Source of the DNA: Cylindrodendrum hubeiense
Taxonomy: Eukaryota; Ascomycota; Sordariomycetes; Hypocreales; Nectriaceae
Direction: 5' to 3'
NCBI GenBank assembly: GCA_014621425.1
Contig: JAANBB010000151.1
Span: forward strand, 17,836 to 81,835
Length of the DNA: 64,000 nt
Positions 35,620 through 47,272 of the stretch are shown in pieces. Numbering within the stretch: position 1 is the first letter of the stretch; every line of letters begins with the position of its first letter. The notes beneath the pieces are model-generated. The model was given only the letters and a program-made list of their open reading frames with translations. It did not search any database and had not been told where the DNA came from. The translations under genes and the position numbers were made by a program.

Positions 35620-36332
35620 TTATTCCTCATCCTCCTCCTCCTCGGCGTCACCGCTCTCGGCGGCCTTGGCCTTCTTTCTGCGGACACGGCCGGGGCGGCC
35701 TCCACCGAAGGGCGAGGTGAGGGAGAAGTCAATGTGCTTCTGGGAGTCGAGACGGACGATGAAAGAAGGAACGTTGACGATCTGCTTTCCGACGCGGATG
35801 TGGCGCTGGCGGATCAGGACACGGGCGTGGTGGATGGACTTGGCAAGACCAAGCTTGTAGACGCAGGTCTGGAGGCGGCGCTCCAAGAAATCCTCGATCT
35901 TCAGGGCCAGGACGTAATCGAGCTTCATGCGGGACTCATCGAGGACACCGACACGGACGAGACGGCGAATGAGCGCATTGCCTTCGAAGAGACGCTTGGG
36001 GTCCTTCTCGTCGAGGGTAAGAAGCTGACTGTGTGCGTTGTTAGAAACTCCAATCTTTCGTGTCGTGAGCGCAAGAGTTTCGGCTTACCGGGCAGCACGA
36101 CGGATCTTGGACAGAGTCAGACTGACTCGCCAGACCTCACGCTTGTTGCGCAGGCCATACTCGCCAACGAGCTTGAGCTCGGAGTCACTACGGGTTATAT
36201 GTCAGTCTTCGGTCACAATCGACTTGAACAGAGACAAGCTCATATTCAGTGGCCGGTGATTACTGACAGTCGGGCAGCCTCGAAGGGTCTGCGGGGGACA
36301 CGAGCGGTCTTCGAATACGCGCGAGGAGGCAT
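35620..36332 (-). CDS. rps9: 40S ribosomal protein S9 (uS4)
   Basis: Three coding exons, 36332-36268, 36187-36089 and 36028-35620, with introns of 80 nt (GTCAGT donor) and 60 nt (GTAAGC donor), give 190 residues, the normal length. It starts [20 protein letters not shown] and contains [35 protein letters not shown], the S4 RNA-binding domain ([20 protein letters not shown] and [17 protein letters not shown]) and the acidic tail [10 protein letters not shown]. It binds 18S rRNA early in 40S assembly. A likely 5' UTR intron (GTGAGT at 36386-36381, acceptor CAG one base before the ATG) suggests transcription starts further upstream, towards the shared promoter. Confidence 0.97.
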
Positions 36333-36703
36333 CCTGATATCCTGTTAATTGATGCGCGTTGGGACGTTGACGGCGACGGTACTCACTTGACTTTCTCCTT
36401 GGTGTTTGGCGGGTGATGAACTTTTGCACACAAGGTCGGGAAATCGCCAACTTGTGGGGAGGTAAATTTGGCGGTTTAGAGGTCACGTGTGCACATTTCT
36501 GGGAACCCTAATGGGGCCCTTGGCCCACCACCCACATTCGCCCTTGCCCTACCTGGGGCCGAAAAAAAAATCGGATTATCCTAGCACCCGCTCCCACAAG
36601 CCGCCTTCGAAATCCACAACACCAAGGCGAAGGACTTCACCATCTCTTTCGCCAACCACGACCACTTACACAACCCTCCCGCGTCCCCAGTACACGATTC
36701 GAG
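36333..36703. promoter_or_regulatory. Bidirectional ribosomal-protein promoter (rps9 / rpl21)
   Basis: 371 bp between two ribosomal start codons. A CACGTG E-box (36484-36489) lies 15 bp from AACCCTAA (36504-36511). These match the Cbf1 and Tbf1 recognition sequences that control ribosomal-protein genes in many ascomycetes. A run of A residues (about 36563-36571) follows. Confidence 0.65.
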
Positions 36704-37391
36704 ATGGGTCACTCCTACGGAAAGAGAGCGGGCACCCGCGTATGTGCAATGCCGCATTCGATCACTTCGGCATCGTGCTGATATTATTTCTAGTATGCCT
36801 TCAGCCGGCAGTTCCGCCAGAAGGGCATGATCGCCCTGAACACCTACCTCAAGCAGTACCAGTGAGTTCTGCCACGGCCTGCGATTGCACGCGGCGAGAC
36901 TGACATACTTTCAGCGTCGGTGACATTGTCGATATCCGAACCAACGGTGCTGTCCAGAAGGGGTAAGACGACTCTCCAAATCACCTTGCGAAAACCGCGA
37001 ATTGCGAACTTTACGCCGGGAAATGTGCGAAGGGACAGACTTGCTAACAACTCGACACAGTATGCCCTACAAGGTCTACCACGGTAAGACTGGTGTCATC
37101 TACAACGTCGCCAAGGCTGCCGTCGGCGTCATCATCTACAAGAAGGTCAAGCACCGCTACCTCGAGAAGCGAATCAACATCCGAATCGAGCACATCGCCC
37201 CCTCGCGATCCCGAGAGGACTTCCTGAAGCGAGTGAAGGCCAACGCCGAGGCCAAGAAGCAGGCCAAGGCTGACGGTGTCGCTGTCTCCGTCAAGCGCCA
37301 GCCCCTCGGCCCCCGAGAGGCCCGCACCGTCTCTCTTACCGACTGCCCTCCCGAGACCGTCACCCCTCTCCCCTACGAGACTACTATCTAA
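36704..37391 (+). CDS. rpl21: 60S ribosomal protein L21 (eL21)
   Basis: Four exons, 36704-36739, 36794-36861, 36915-36962 and 37061-37391, with introns carrying GTATGT, GTGAGT and GTAAGA donors. The product is exactly 160 residues, the usual eL21 length. It starts MGHSYGKRAGTRYAFSRQFR and contains MIALNTYLKQYHVGDIVDIR, MPYKVYHGKTGVIYNV and NIRIEHIAPSRSREDFLKRV. It is an rRNA-binding protein of the large subunit near the 5S RNP. It is transcribed divergently from rps9; this pair next to SLA2 is conserved in the order. Confidence 0.97.
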
Positions 37392-38377
37392 AAAGATTTT
37401 GGGGGTTATGTGGGTTGCTTCTTTTTGCTTGGGGTGTTGCGTCCGGATGGGAAAGAACTCTGCATGGCAAGGGCTTGCATTTTGATGTCCATAGGGAATG
37501 AGACCAAAAGACCTTGGGAACAAAACTTGTCTGCATTTGATGGATCTCTCTAGTGACGTGCGTCTGGCCTGTTGGGCACTAGGCGACGACTTGGGCATGC
37601 CAAATGGACTACCCGTCGTCCAAACAATTGTCGGGTGCAACTCAATACCAAAAGCTGAGGACCCCTCAGCGAAGTTATGTGAACGCAGCTTGCCTCCAGG
37701 TGCAACTCTTCCATGAGTATTTCCTATGTCTCCGTCTCTAAGGTTGCTTAAACAGTGATTCACATGAACTCCCCACCCCGATATCTCTTGCACCAAGCTT
37801 GCGACGCCCAAGAAGTTTTCAAAACACCGCAACTTCAATGTGATTGCAACATTCATAACATTTCTATCCCGATGAAGATTAACCCCATTCACAACTTCAC
37901 CACCCATGCCGTGGACCAATTTCTCGTATTCGCAGGGCGGATAATCTGACATCCGGTTCCGCACCCAAGAACTGCACCGCCCCGACCCCACTCTGTTGCA
38001 GCTCCGGCAAGCGCCTGTATGACGCCTCCCACCTAGAATTAGGTAGCCACTGAAAGTTGTCGCACTCCCAAAGCCAAGGCCGACCAAGGCATCATCGCCC
38101 CAATACTTGTCACTGCTGACGACGACTTCTCTCCCGTACTCACGCGCCATATCATACCGGCGACGAGCCTGTTTTTGCATCTGAATTTCTTCCCTTTGTT
38201 AATTCTCTCCTCCCTTGGCATTACTCGCGCGGCGGTGTCGGCCCACGTCTTCCGTCTCGTGATCCCAGGGGTTCCGCGATAAATCATCCCCTCCTAATCT
38301 TCCTGGCGTCGCGCAACTTCCTCCTTCATCACACCTGCTAATAGCCTCGCGGAGCTTTTCCGCCACCAACCACAATC
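37392..38377. other. Intergenic region upstream of sla2
   Basis: A minus-strand frame spans much of this region (37044-38180) but runs antisense through rpl21 exon 4 and has no domain, so it is not called. Nothing else was recognised. The last 100 bp are the sla2 leader. Confidence 0.45.
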
Positions 38378-41300
38378 ATGGCAGCCGTTCGTGGCATGGA
38401 GCACACCAAGTCAGTGAATCACTGTTGCGCCGGGAGAGGCGGATGCTAACTCGTCATCTCCACGCAGGACCGATCAGGAGCTTGCCATCAACATCAAGAA
38501 AGCTACCAACAACGAAGAGATCTCCCCCAAGCGCAAACATGTGCGAGCATGCATTGTCTACACCTGGGACCACCGGTCCTCGACCGCGTTCTGGGCTGGC
38601 ATCAAGGTGTACGAATCAGCTCCTTGGTCAACCTCCTCTCCGCCGCTGCTAACCCCATCATGATAGCCAACCGATCCTCGCCGACGAAGTCCAGACCTTC
38701 AAGGCCCTCATTACCGTCCACAAAGTCCTCCAAGAAGGTCACCCCAGCGCCCTGAAGGAGGCAATGGCCAACCGCGGTTGGATCGACAGCCTAAACCGCG
38801 GCCTGAACGGCGAGGGAATGCGCGGTTACGGACCCTTGATCCGCGAATACGTCTACTACCTCCTTGCGAAGCTCTCCTTCCATCACCAGCATCAGGAATT
38901 TAACGGAACGTTCGAGTACGAGGAGTACCTGAGTTTGAAGGCCATCAATGACCCCAACGAGGGCTATGAAACCATCACCGACCTGATGGTGCTGCAGGAT
39001 AAGATTGAGCAGTTCCAGAAACTCATCTTCTCCCACTTCCGGAACGTCGGAAACAACGAGTGTCGTATTGCAGCGCTGGTGCCTCTTGTTCAGGAGAGCT
39101 ATGGCATCTACAAGTTCATCACTAGCATGCTTCGTGCCATGCACTCTAGTCAGTGATCCCTCCTTTTCGTTGGTGCAGAACCACGAATGCTAACAACAAC
39201 CAGCGACCGGTGATGACGATGCCCTGGAGCCCCTCCGACAACGATACAATGCTCAGCATTACCGCCTCGTCAAGTTCTACTACGAGTGTTCCAACCTCCG
39301 ATATCTCACCAGCCTCATCACCATCCCGAAGCTCCCTCAAGACCCTCCCAACCTTCTCTCCGAAGACGACGAAGCTCCGGCGCTCCCCGCTCGACCGAAG
39401 CAGGAAATTGAGCGACAGCCGTCTCCTCCGCAAGAGTCCAAATCGGAGGAACCTGATGAGATGTCCGAATTCTGGAAGAGCGAGCTGGATCGCCAGAACC
39501 GGGAGTATGAGGAGCAGCAGCGAGTCCTCGAGGAGCGCCAGCAACAAGCGTTATTGACGCAACAACAGGCGCAGCTTCAAGCGCAGCGCGAGTTTGAGGA
39601 GCAGCAGCGCACCCTAATGGAACAACAACAGCGTGAGCAGGAGGCTCTGTTGGCTCAGCAAGCGCAGTGGCAGACTCAGGGCCGCCTGGCTGAGTTGGAG
39701 CGTGAAAACCTGAACGCCCGAGCTCAGTACGAGCGAGATCAGCTGATGCTCCAACAGTTCGACCAGCGTGTCAGGGGCCTGGAAAGCGAGCTCTCGCAAT
39801 TGCAGAACAGTCTTGGCCAGCAAATCACGAGCAAGGACGACCAAATCCGAGCGCTGCAGGAGCAGGTCAACACTTGGAGAACCAAGTACGAGGCACTGGC
39901 CAAGCTCTACTCGCAGCTACGACATGAACACCTGGACCTCCTTCAGAAGTTCAAGACCGTCCAACTCAAAGCTGCCAGCGCACAGGAGGCCATCGACCGA
40001 CGGGAGAAGTTAGAGCGTGAGATCAAGACCAAGAACCTGGAGCTGGCTGACATGATTCGCGAGCGTGACCGCGCCATGCACGACAAGGACCGCCTAAGCG
40101 GTAGCAACAAGGACGAGTCCGAGAAGCTACGACGCGAGCTCCGCATGGCAATGGACCGGGCTGATAATCTGGAGCGCAGCAAGGGCAACGAGCTGTCCAC
40201 CATGCTGGCCAAGTACAACCGCGAGATGGCAGACCTCGAGGAGGCCCTCCGCAACAAGTCGCGGGCCCTTGAAGATGCCCAGACAACGCTCCGAGATGGT
40301 GGCTCTGATCTAGAGCAGCTTCTCCGAGAGAAGGAGGAGGAGCTCGAGGTCTACAAGGCGGGCATGGACCAAACCCTTCTGGAGCTCAGCGAGCTTCAGC
40401 AGAACCAAGGCGAGACGGACAACGCCCTCGATGGACAGATTGATGCGCTTATTATGTCCAACCTGGACAAGATCAACGATATTATCGACTCAGTCCTCCA
40501 GGCTGGAGTTGCGCGTGTCGATGACGCACTATACGAGCTAGATTCGTCCATGCAAGCCGGAAACCAGAACGCCTCGCCATCATATGTCCTGTCTCAGATC
40601 GAGAAGGCGTCTGCCAATGCCATGGAATTTGCTACAGCCTTCAACAACTTCATTGCGGACGGCCCCAACAGCACACACGCTGAGCTGATCAAGACGATCA
40701 ACGTCTTCTCCGGAGCTATCGCGGATGTTTGTAGTAACACCAAGGGTCTGAGCCGCCTGGCCACAGACGACAAGAAGACGGATTCACTTATGAACGGCGC
40801 CCGACAGTCGGCACAATCTACGGTGCACTTCTTCCGCGGGCTGCTGAGCTTCAGACTGGAAGGAATGGAACCTCTGCAGAAGACGGACGTGGTCATCAAC
40901 AACAACAATGATGTGCAGATGAACCTGCAGAAGCTCAACAAGCTCGTCGAAGTCTTTGCGCCAGGCTTCGGCAAGCTGATGAACAAGAAGGGCGATCTAG
41001 GAGACCTCGTGGACAGGGAACTGAGCAAGGCTGCCGATGCCATTGCGGCGGCAGCGGCGCGACTGGCCAAGCTCAAGAACAAGCCGCGTGACGGCTACTC
41101 GACCTACGAGCTTAAGGTCCACGACTCGATCTTGGACGCGGCGACCGCCATCACCAATGCCATCACCCAGCTGATCCAAGCAGCTGCGTTGACGCAGCAG
41201 GAGATTGTGCAGGCGGGTCAGGGATCGTCTACCCGCACAGCCTTCTACAAGAAGAACAACCGATGGACGGAGGGGCTCATCTCAGCGGCCAAGGCGGTGG

Positions 41301-41802
41301 CGTCGTCTACGAACACGCTCATCGAGACGGCGGACGGAGTCATCTCCGGCCGCAACAGCCCTGAGCAGCTAATCGTGGCCTCCAACGACGTCGCAGCGTC
41401 AACGGCGCAGCTGGTGGCGGCAAGCCGAGTCAAGGCAGGCTTCATGTCCAAGAGTCAGGAGAAGCTGGAGCAGGCCAGCAAGGCCGTGGGCGCGGCCTGC
41501 CGCGCACTGGTGCGACAAGTGCAGAACATGATCAAGGAGCGCAGCCAAGAAGAGGACCAGGTGGACTACTCGACGCTCGGAGCACACGAGTTCAAGGTGC
41601 GGGAGATGGAACAGCAGGTGAGTCTAGCGCGCCCGGAGTCGTACGGCCATAACGGTTGCCCAAGGGGGAATGGGTCGGGATGGCCAGCCAAGACGAGACT
41701 AACACAGTATGACAGGTCGAGATCCTCCAGTTGGAGAACTCTCTCGCCGCCGCGCGGCATAGGCTGGGCGAGATGCGGAAGATTTCCTACCAAGAGGAGT
41801 AG
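38378..41802 (+). CDS. sla2: Cytoskeleton assembly control protein Sla2/End4
   Basis: Five exons, 38378-38409, 38468-38608, 38667-39148, 39204-41617 and 41716-41802, give about 1,051 residues. Sla2 links endocytic membranes to actin. Order: ANTH phosphoinositide-binding domain (about 1-290: TDQELAINIKKATNNEEISP, AGIKVQPILADEVQTFKAL, NRGWIDSLNRGLNG); Pro-rich linker; a long Gln/Glu-rich coiled coil (about 300-620); and the C-terminal I/LWEQ (THATCH) actin-binding domain (about 800-1020: AADAIAAAAARLAKLKNKPR, KAVASSTNTLIETADGVISG, SKAVGAACRALVRQV). The tail exon reads VEILQLENSLAAARHRLGEM then the stop. The second intron uses GTACGA at 38609; the nearer GTGTAC would break the frame. SLA2 is the standard outer marker of MAT in Pezizomycotina. 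Confidence 0.97.
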
Positions 41803-42462
41803 AGATGGAGGTGAGTACCTTAAGTTAGAGTCGGTGGCGGTGGCGCCTACTGCGCTAGATGGGAGCGCCAGCCCTGAGAAAGAGGAGGGGAGTGGGCAGA
41901 ATTTGAGGGGTGTGCAGAGCCCAGATCAAGACGCAGGACAGAATGGTTGGGATCATCACCTGAGGACATCGGGCAGGGATCGGGGAACAGGGCATCTTGC
42001 TCAATGTACATACAGCATTCAACATCCAACGTCCGGAACAGGATCAGCCATATTGTATGCAACCCATGCGCCACGACTACAAGCTATTTATCTACGCTCT
42101 TACAGTGGCAAGGTCAAGTCCCTCTTAGTCTCGAATACCAATCCTCTCCCCGCGCCGTATCACACGGCATATTATATCCTGCACAGTCCAGGCCAGTGAT
42201 CCGTCAGTGCTCATGATAGCCAACCTCGTCGCGGGCTTGGTTGGGGGACATGCAAGAATTTCCTGAACCTCGACTGTCCCAACTCTCGGAATCCACTACT
42301 CATTTCAGCAAACTAGCCACCGGGAGATAAACTAGTCCGCATTGCCCAACCTATTTGAGGTATACTGCGGAATACATCCTTCGTCCCACTGGATTCCGTC
42401 CCTTTTTGCATGAATTTCAATCTTATGAGTGGGCTCCAACGGTCACTTGCAAGCATAGGTTC

Positions 42463-43096
42463 TCAAGCACCTTGACAACTCGAGGGTTTCTGGTTGCGGA
42501 TAGCATTCAATAACCAAGGCGCGAACTCCAGACGCTGTAGCGAGCCCCATAAAGGTGACGGCGAATGTGCCGAAAGCGGCTGCGAAGATGTTGATTGGGA
42601 TTCGAGATTCAAAGGCCACACCGTCTTCTTTGAGGGCGGGATCTGGTACTCCTCCCCGTCTTCTGATGGCCTGGTATCCCCGAATGAATTCTCAATTTTC
42701 AGTGGGGCAAATCCCTTTGGGGGTGGCTTCCTTTCGAGGTCTAGATCCACGTTGGACAACATAGCTAGTGCTTGGCGATGGATCACAGCTGGACATTTGA
42801 TGAAATCTCGGTTGGAAGTAGTGAGAATGAGGTTTTGTGACACAGTTGTCGCAATATCGGGATGCAAATCCCTAGAGACTGGGCCATTGATAAATAGGCG
42901 AATCCATTCAGGGTGAGGAGCAATTGAAAAGCAATTTCATACTTGAGATAACAGGACAGAGGAAGCGGAAGTAACTTGTAGAGAGTAAGGCCAGGGACAG
43001 CAGAACACAACTTCTCTTCCCTGCCTGATCCGTCTTCATCGTTAGTAATGGCGGCTGTTTCTTCAGGCAAGTTAGCAAACCAGTCAACAGGACCAG
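42463..43096 (-). CDS. Candidate unannotated gene or relic between sla2 and MAT1-1-1
   Basis: A start-less frame of about 155 codons ends at 42463 and reads like protein (LERKPPPKGFAPLKIENSFG; EEYQIPPSKKTVWPLNLES). A second frame upstream (WFANLPEETAAITNDEDGSG ... TLYKLLPLPLSCYLK) joins it in frame if a 71-nt intron, 42942-42872, with GTATGA donor and CTCTAG acceptor, is removed. An AG at 43098-43097 could be a further acceptor for an upstream exon that I could not fix. No ATG was identified. The family is not recognised; it may be a decayed gene. The overlapping plus frame (42494-42916) is also open, so strand assignment is tentative. Confidence 0.3.
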
Positions 43097-44880
43097 CTTA
43101 ATTGGCCACCAGTCTGCCGTCTTAGTCAAAGCTCGCCTCGTGGTTCCTACGGTAGTGCTGAACCATTTGAGAATGAATCCCTGGGGCATTTAGGGTAATC
43201 CTATGGGGCCGGCGCTCTTGGGGCCACGGGCCTCCCCACTGCTTCCCAATGCGACTGTTCGTTCTGAGAAGACCCAACACCGGTGCAGGCACCAATCATC
43301 ATGAGCAAACCCTTCACTCTAGGTAGGTATGAAACTCTAACCCTGTTAATTTCAGCCTGGGAAGGGGGTCGGGACAATGACTCCGCTTTTGGCATGTTCA
43401 TGTAAACGGGGACTCGGACTACCCTCCTTCTTGCCCAACCCATCAACGAATCACAGGCTGCAGCAATGCTGATCGACCTAGCATGCGGGCGTCAACAGGG
43501 GTTCAACATGATGAGGGTGTCAAACGCATATTGCTTCCCAGCGTACGGAAACAGGCGGAGTTGGGAGGAAGGCTATCATGGCCACTGACAAAAGCACTGC
43601 CCTGGGCGAATGGCTGGGGTTGCCATCAGCTTTTGTTACCCTGTACCACTTACTGAATTTGACAAGTTCAATCATTGTGGCGCAAGTGGTGGCTTAATGT
43701 TACGCACGTGATTCATATTTGTGCGATCATCAACACTACGCAAACGGCATGTGTCAAGATCTGAGATGCACTTGATCCTACGTTCTGGGGAGCCGCCTCG
43801 AAGTGCAAACATAGTCTCAGTTGAGAGCTAGACTTTGGGTTAGACTTGGGCTGGATCAGATTTGGGGGCTGACTTAGATTTGGCGCCAGACTCAGACACC
43901 AAAAACGCCTGCATCGGATACTGTCCCCTGGACTGTGGATGCGCAACCACTAGCAGCCGCAGAAAGCGTTTATTGCCCCACTAATCGGATCTGGGGTGCT
44001 AGCGTTGTTACACCGGCTGCTACACCTCCCGCGATGGCGCCAAGCACCAGACTGGCTGGTCAGTGAGGAGGTGTCGATAAGCACAGGGGCAGGTGATTCA
44101 GGTTGGTGATTTTGCTTGTTGGTGCTATAGATATCGGTGTTGGTTCCACGGCCAAGGCTTCCCCACTCCTGTTTCGGGTCAAGACCTTGTACGTTGTCGC
44201 ACTGGACTTGATGGTGGTGACGAGCACAGGCCATCATTAGTACCGAGTCGGGGGCATGGAATGGGAGGCAGAAATTCGAGGGCAAGGAAACCCTGGTGCA
44301 TTCACCAAGTTTGCCCGTAGATACAGCCACAAACGTATACCCAAACGGCTCAATGGCTGGAGCCGTTGTGTTCCGCAGCTCACTGCCGGCAGGTGACGCG
44401 CTACCTACCTACCGCCGTCTTCGTGATGGGCCTGCTGTTGCCTTGGCAGCTGCCAACCGCTGTCAACCTAGGTAAGCGTCAGGTGTTAGGCAGGTGCGGG
44501 TTGGCAGCCGATAGCCTCCCAGCTCCTCCCAGCTTTCAACGTTCAGACGGGAGGGGAACCCGCCTAGAACCCGCCTGACATCTCGCTGGGCTTGCACTCG
44601 CGCTCCCAACTTTTAGTGCTTGGATGTTGCTTTGGTAGATTGGTCTAGAGGAAGGCCCGTGGGACTTAACACGCTCCTACTTCATAGTCTAGTCTCTAAC
44701 TAGGTAAGTACAGACTTTGGCAGTCTAATTGCCCAGTGCAGGTGCCCCTTTGTGCTCGGCGCTTACCCCTTTGCAGTCAATGAGTCGGGGAGTCGCAACA
44801 TCGGACTCCTAAGGTACGTGCCTCTGGCCTGGGAGCTGCGGCGCCGGTCTCCACCTCCACCTGCGCACATGCATCTGCAG

Positions 44881-44914
44881 CCTCCACTGTAACCTCCACT
44901 GTAGCCTCCACTGG
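44881..44914. repeat. Short 12-nt repeat in the MAT flank
   Basis: Three near-copies of CCTCCACTGTAA/G in tandem, in otherwise featureless DNA. Confidence 0.7.
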
Positions 44915-45556
44915 TCTACCCCGGCCCGCCCTAGCCCGGTACCCGGAAGACGTATCCAAAAATGAGCCCGTTTTAGCGCCCTTCGATCCACTGTCCCACT
45001 GTGTGTCACCTCATTGAGCCAGGATCGTCCCTGGCGCGTCTTGGCCGCTGCGCATTGCTGCAAACGCTAAATCCGACGTCTATTCTCACCTTGGCCTCAG
45101 CCTTCACTCCTATCTCACCTTCAACTGAGCCTGTGTAATGCCAAGAAACGCCCCCAACTCCCACACTACCCATAACTTCTCGACCGCTGCTTTCCGCCCA
45201 CCTTGTCGCCAGCTCATACCGTCCCTCAGTCCCTGTGTCCGTGTCCCATCCCAGTACCATCGCTCAGACATCCCCTCCAATTCCACCCTCACATGCGTAG
45301 GAGAATGTCGCTTGTGCCCCTCTACTACGAATTGGGATTCAGGGAGCAATCACACAACTGTGCGAAAATTCTTCTGTAGCCGGGTAATGAATCATTTAGA
45401 ATCAAGTCATTTCGTATTGAGGAGTGAGCTAAAATAGAACAAGCAAGTTTCTTCTTCCGAGCTTCCTCCAGGTGCCACCCACCCACACATCACTTGTGTG
45501 CCATCATTCTCGTGCCTCACTGTCCAAGCATTCCTGTCCAACAAAAGCAAATGAGC

Positions 45557-46771
45557 TTAAACCAGGAAGTGAAACTCGGCCCGAGGGTCGTAAGGATTCG
45601 CGTCATCTTGACCAGCAGCTACCATATGTTAGTAGGCGTTATTGACATCTCTCTCAAGGCCTCACTTACTTCTGTCGCCCTCTGACTGGTTGTGTCCCAA
45701 CATGCAATCCAAGTCGTAGGGGCTGTCGATGTCGATGGAATCGAACTCATCAACATTGTGCAGGTGCAAGGCTCGGTTTGGGCGAAGTCCCATACTCGCC
45801 TCAGCATAGTTGTAGTACTGAAGGGGATTTGGCTGAGGAGCCTGCATCAGAGAATAGGGTGCACTGTTAAGATCGCAGACTTCGTACGTGGAAATTCCCA
45901 TGGTGTCGATGATATCCCCTTCATCCATCTCAAACAGCTGCTTCGCTGCCTGAACCGGATTTGTTCGAACGATCTGAACGAAATCAATCTTCTCTGGAGT
46001 CAGAATCACTGGCGCCTCCATGGATGATCCGTAGGTGGTCATGATTCCGTTATTGTTTTCGCTGAGTCGCTCCATCAGAGCCAAACCCCGATCGGAGAGG
46101 TACCCAGTGTGAAGAAGGGCACGGAGGAGCTCCATCTCGGTGTTGGGAACATTTTCATCCTGGAAATGGTCCAGGTTTGTCGAGAGGTTTTGGAGAAGGA
46201 TCTGAGAACCTGTGTCATCGTGGGTAACAGACCAACCGAGAGCGGCGATGTAGACACTTGGGTCGATGATGTTCATGGTGGGACAGCAAACATCAAGAAA
46301 GCGCGACAAAGAGATGTTGCCCTTGCCAACCTCATCCCTCACGAAAGAGTAGACCTTCGCGATCAGTGCCCACTTGTTTCTGAATGGATCCTTGTTCCAA
46401 AGAGTGGTCAAGAAACCAGAAGCGCTTTTCTGTTGGACGTCCGGGAAGAGTTTCATGTAGAAAGCTGGCACTGGTAAGTGACTGGTTCTGTCAGAGGGAA
46501 ATGGGGACCTACTGCGAAATGCCATGAATGCATTGAGAGGCCGCTTGGCGCGAGAGGAAGAGTTGTTTCCAGGTGCCTCTTGAACTGGAGGAGTCGTGAT
46601 GGCGTCTGCGTCAGTAGGGCTCAAGGGCTCATTGACATCGGTGTTGATGGCATGGGTTTCGAAGTACTTGGCAGCAACCTCGAGGATTGTGTCATCGGTG
46701 AGGAGACTAAGAATCTCCTCAGTCGACAGAGTGGCCAACTGCCGCATGATATCAGACCTCGACCGAGCCAT
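45557..46771 (-). CDS. MAT1-1-1: Mating-type protein MAT1-1-1 (alpha-box transcription factor)
   Basis: Three exons, 46771-46513, 46464-45670 and 45618-45557, give 371 residues. Intron 1 (48 nt, 46512-46465, GTAGGT) lies at the conserved place inside the alpha box: RAKRPLNAFMAFR is followed by TFYMKLFPDVQQKSASGFLT and LWNKDPFRNKWALIAKVYSF. The alpha box is the DNA-binding fold that defines MAT1-1 identity and controls mating-type-specific genes such as pheromone and receptor genes. The MAT1-1-1 C-terminal region is also present (LTPEKIDFVQIVRTNPVQAA). The last intron (45669-45619, GTAAGT, branch CTAAC) adds 20 codons; without it translation would stop at 45662. The start at MARSRSDIMRQL is preferred over an upstream in-frame ATG at 46981. 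Confidence 0.96.
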
Positions 46772-47272
46772 GTTGAAATGCTGAAGAAGTCTTGATGTGA
46801 AGTGATGAAAGAAGGTGGGTGTTTGGTCAAAAAGAGGAAGGAGGAGGGAGAAATGGAGATTTAAGTGGGAGGGTAGGTGTGGGGAATTTTGGGTGTGGTG
46901 CAAGTAAAATATTGTTGGCAGAAAAGTGACAAAGGGATTTATGTGTTTGGTGGCTGGCCAAGGGGTGTGCGGTGAATGCACGAAGCGGGTGGGGATGCAT
47001 ACCAGCTGTTGTCAGTTGGAAGCATTGTTGGCAGCTGCGACCACCTGCCTTAGGTACAAGCCTAGAAGGCAGCAGGAGTAGGTAGATACGTGTGATCATG
47101 AGAAGAAGGCAGCCTGAAGCAACCAATTCACGGACAAGCATGATTTTGGAAGTCACTGATCTGTTCGTTGTCTACTCTGTTTGCAGTACATAAAATCTAC
47201 CAGGAGAACACTACCACCCTTTCTCATCCTTTCACTACTGAAGTCTCCCGTATATATGCCTAGAATATGAAC
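46772..47272. promoter_or_regulatory. MAT1-1-1 upstream region
   Basis: 501 bp between the MAT1-1-2 stop and the MAT1-1-1 start, both genes on the minus strand. It is purine-rich on the plus strand just upstream of the gene and contains CTTAGGTACAAGCC near 47050. No specific operator was recognised. Confidence 0.45.

Larger units (their letters stand above)
41803..45556. other. 3.75 kb gap between sla2 and the MAT genes
   Basis: Apart from the candidate gene at 42463-43096 no coding feature is supported. ACCTAGGTA-type elements recur (about 43317, 44399-44411, 44467, 44698) and a small CCTCCACTGTA array sits at 44881-44914. The MAT1-1 idiomorph border against MAT1-2 strains probably lies somewhere here, but one haplotype cannot show it. 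Confidence 0.45.

Noticed and set aside
37044..38180. 378-codon minus-strand open frame
   Set aside because: It runs antisense through the last rpl21 exon, has no recognisable domain and biased composition; treated as a shadow plus chance extension.
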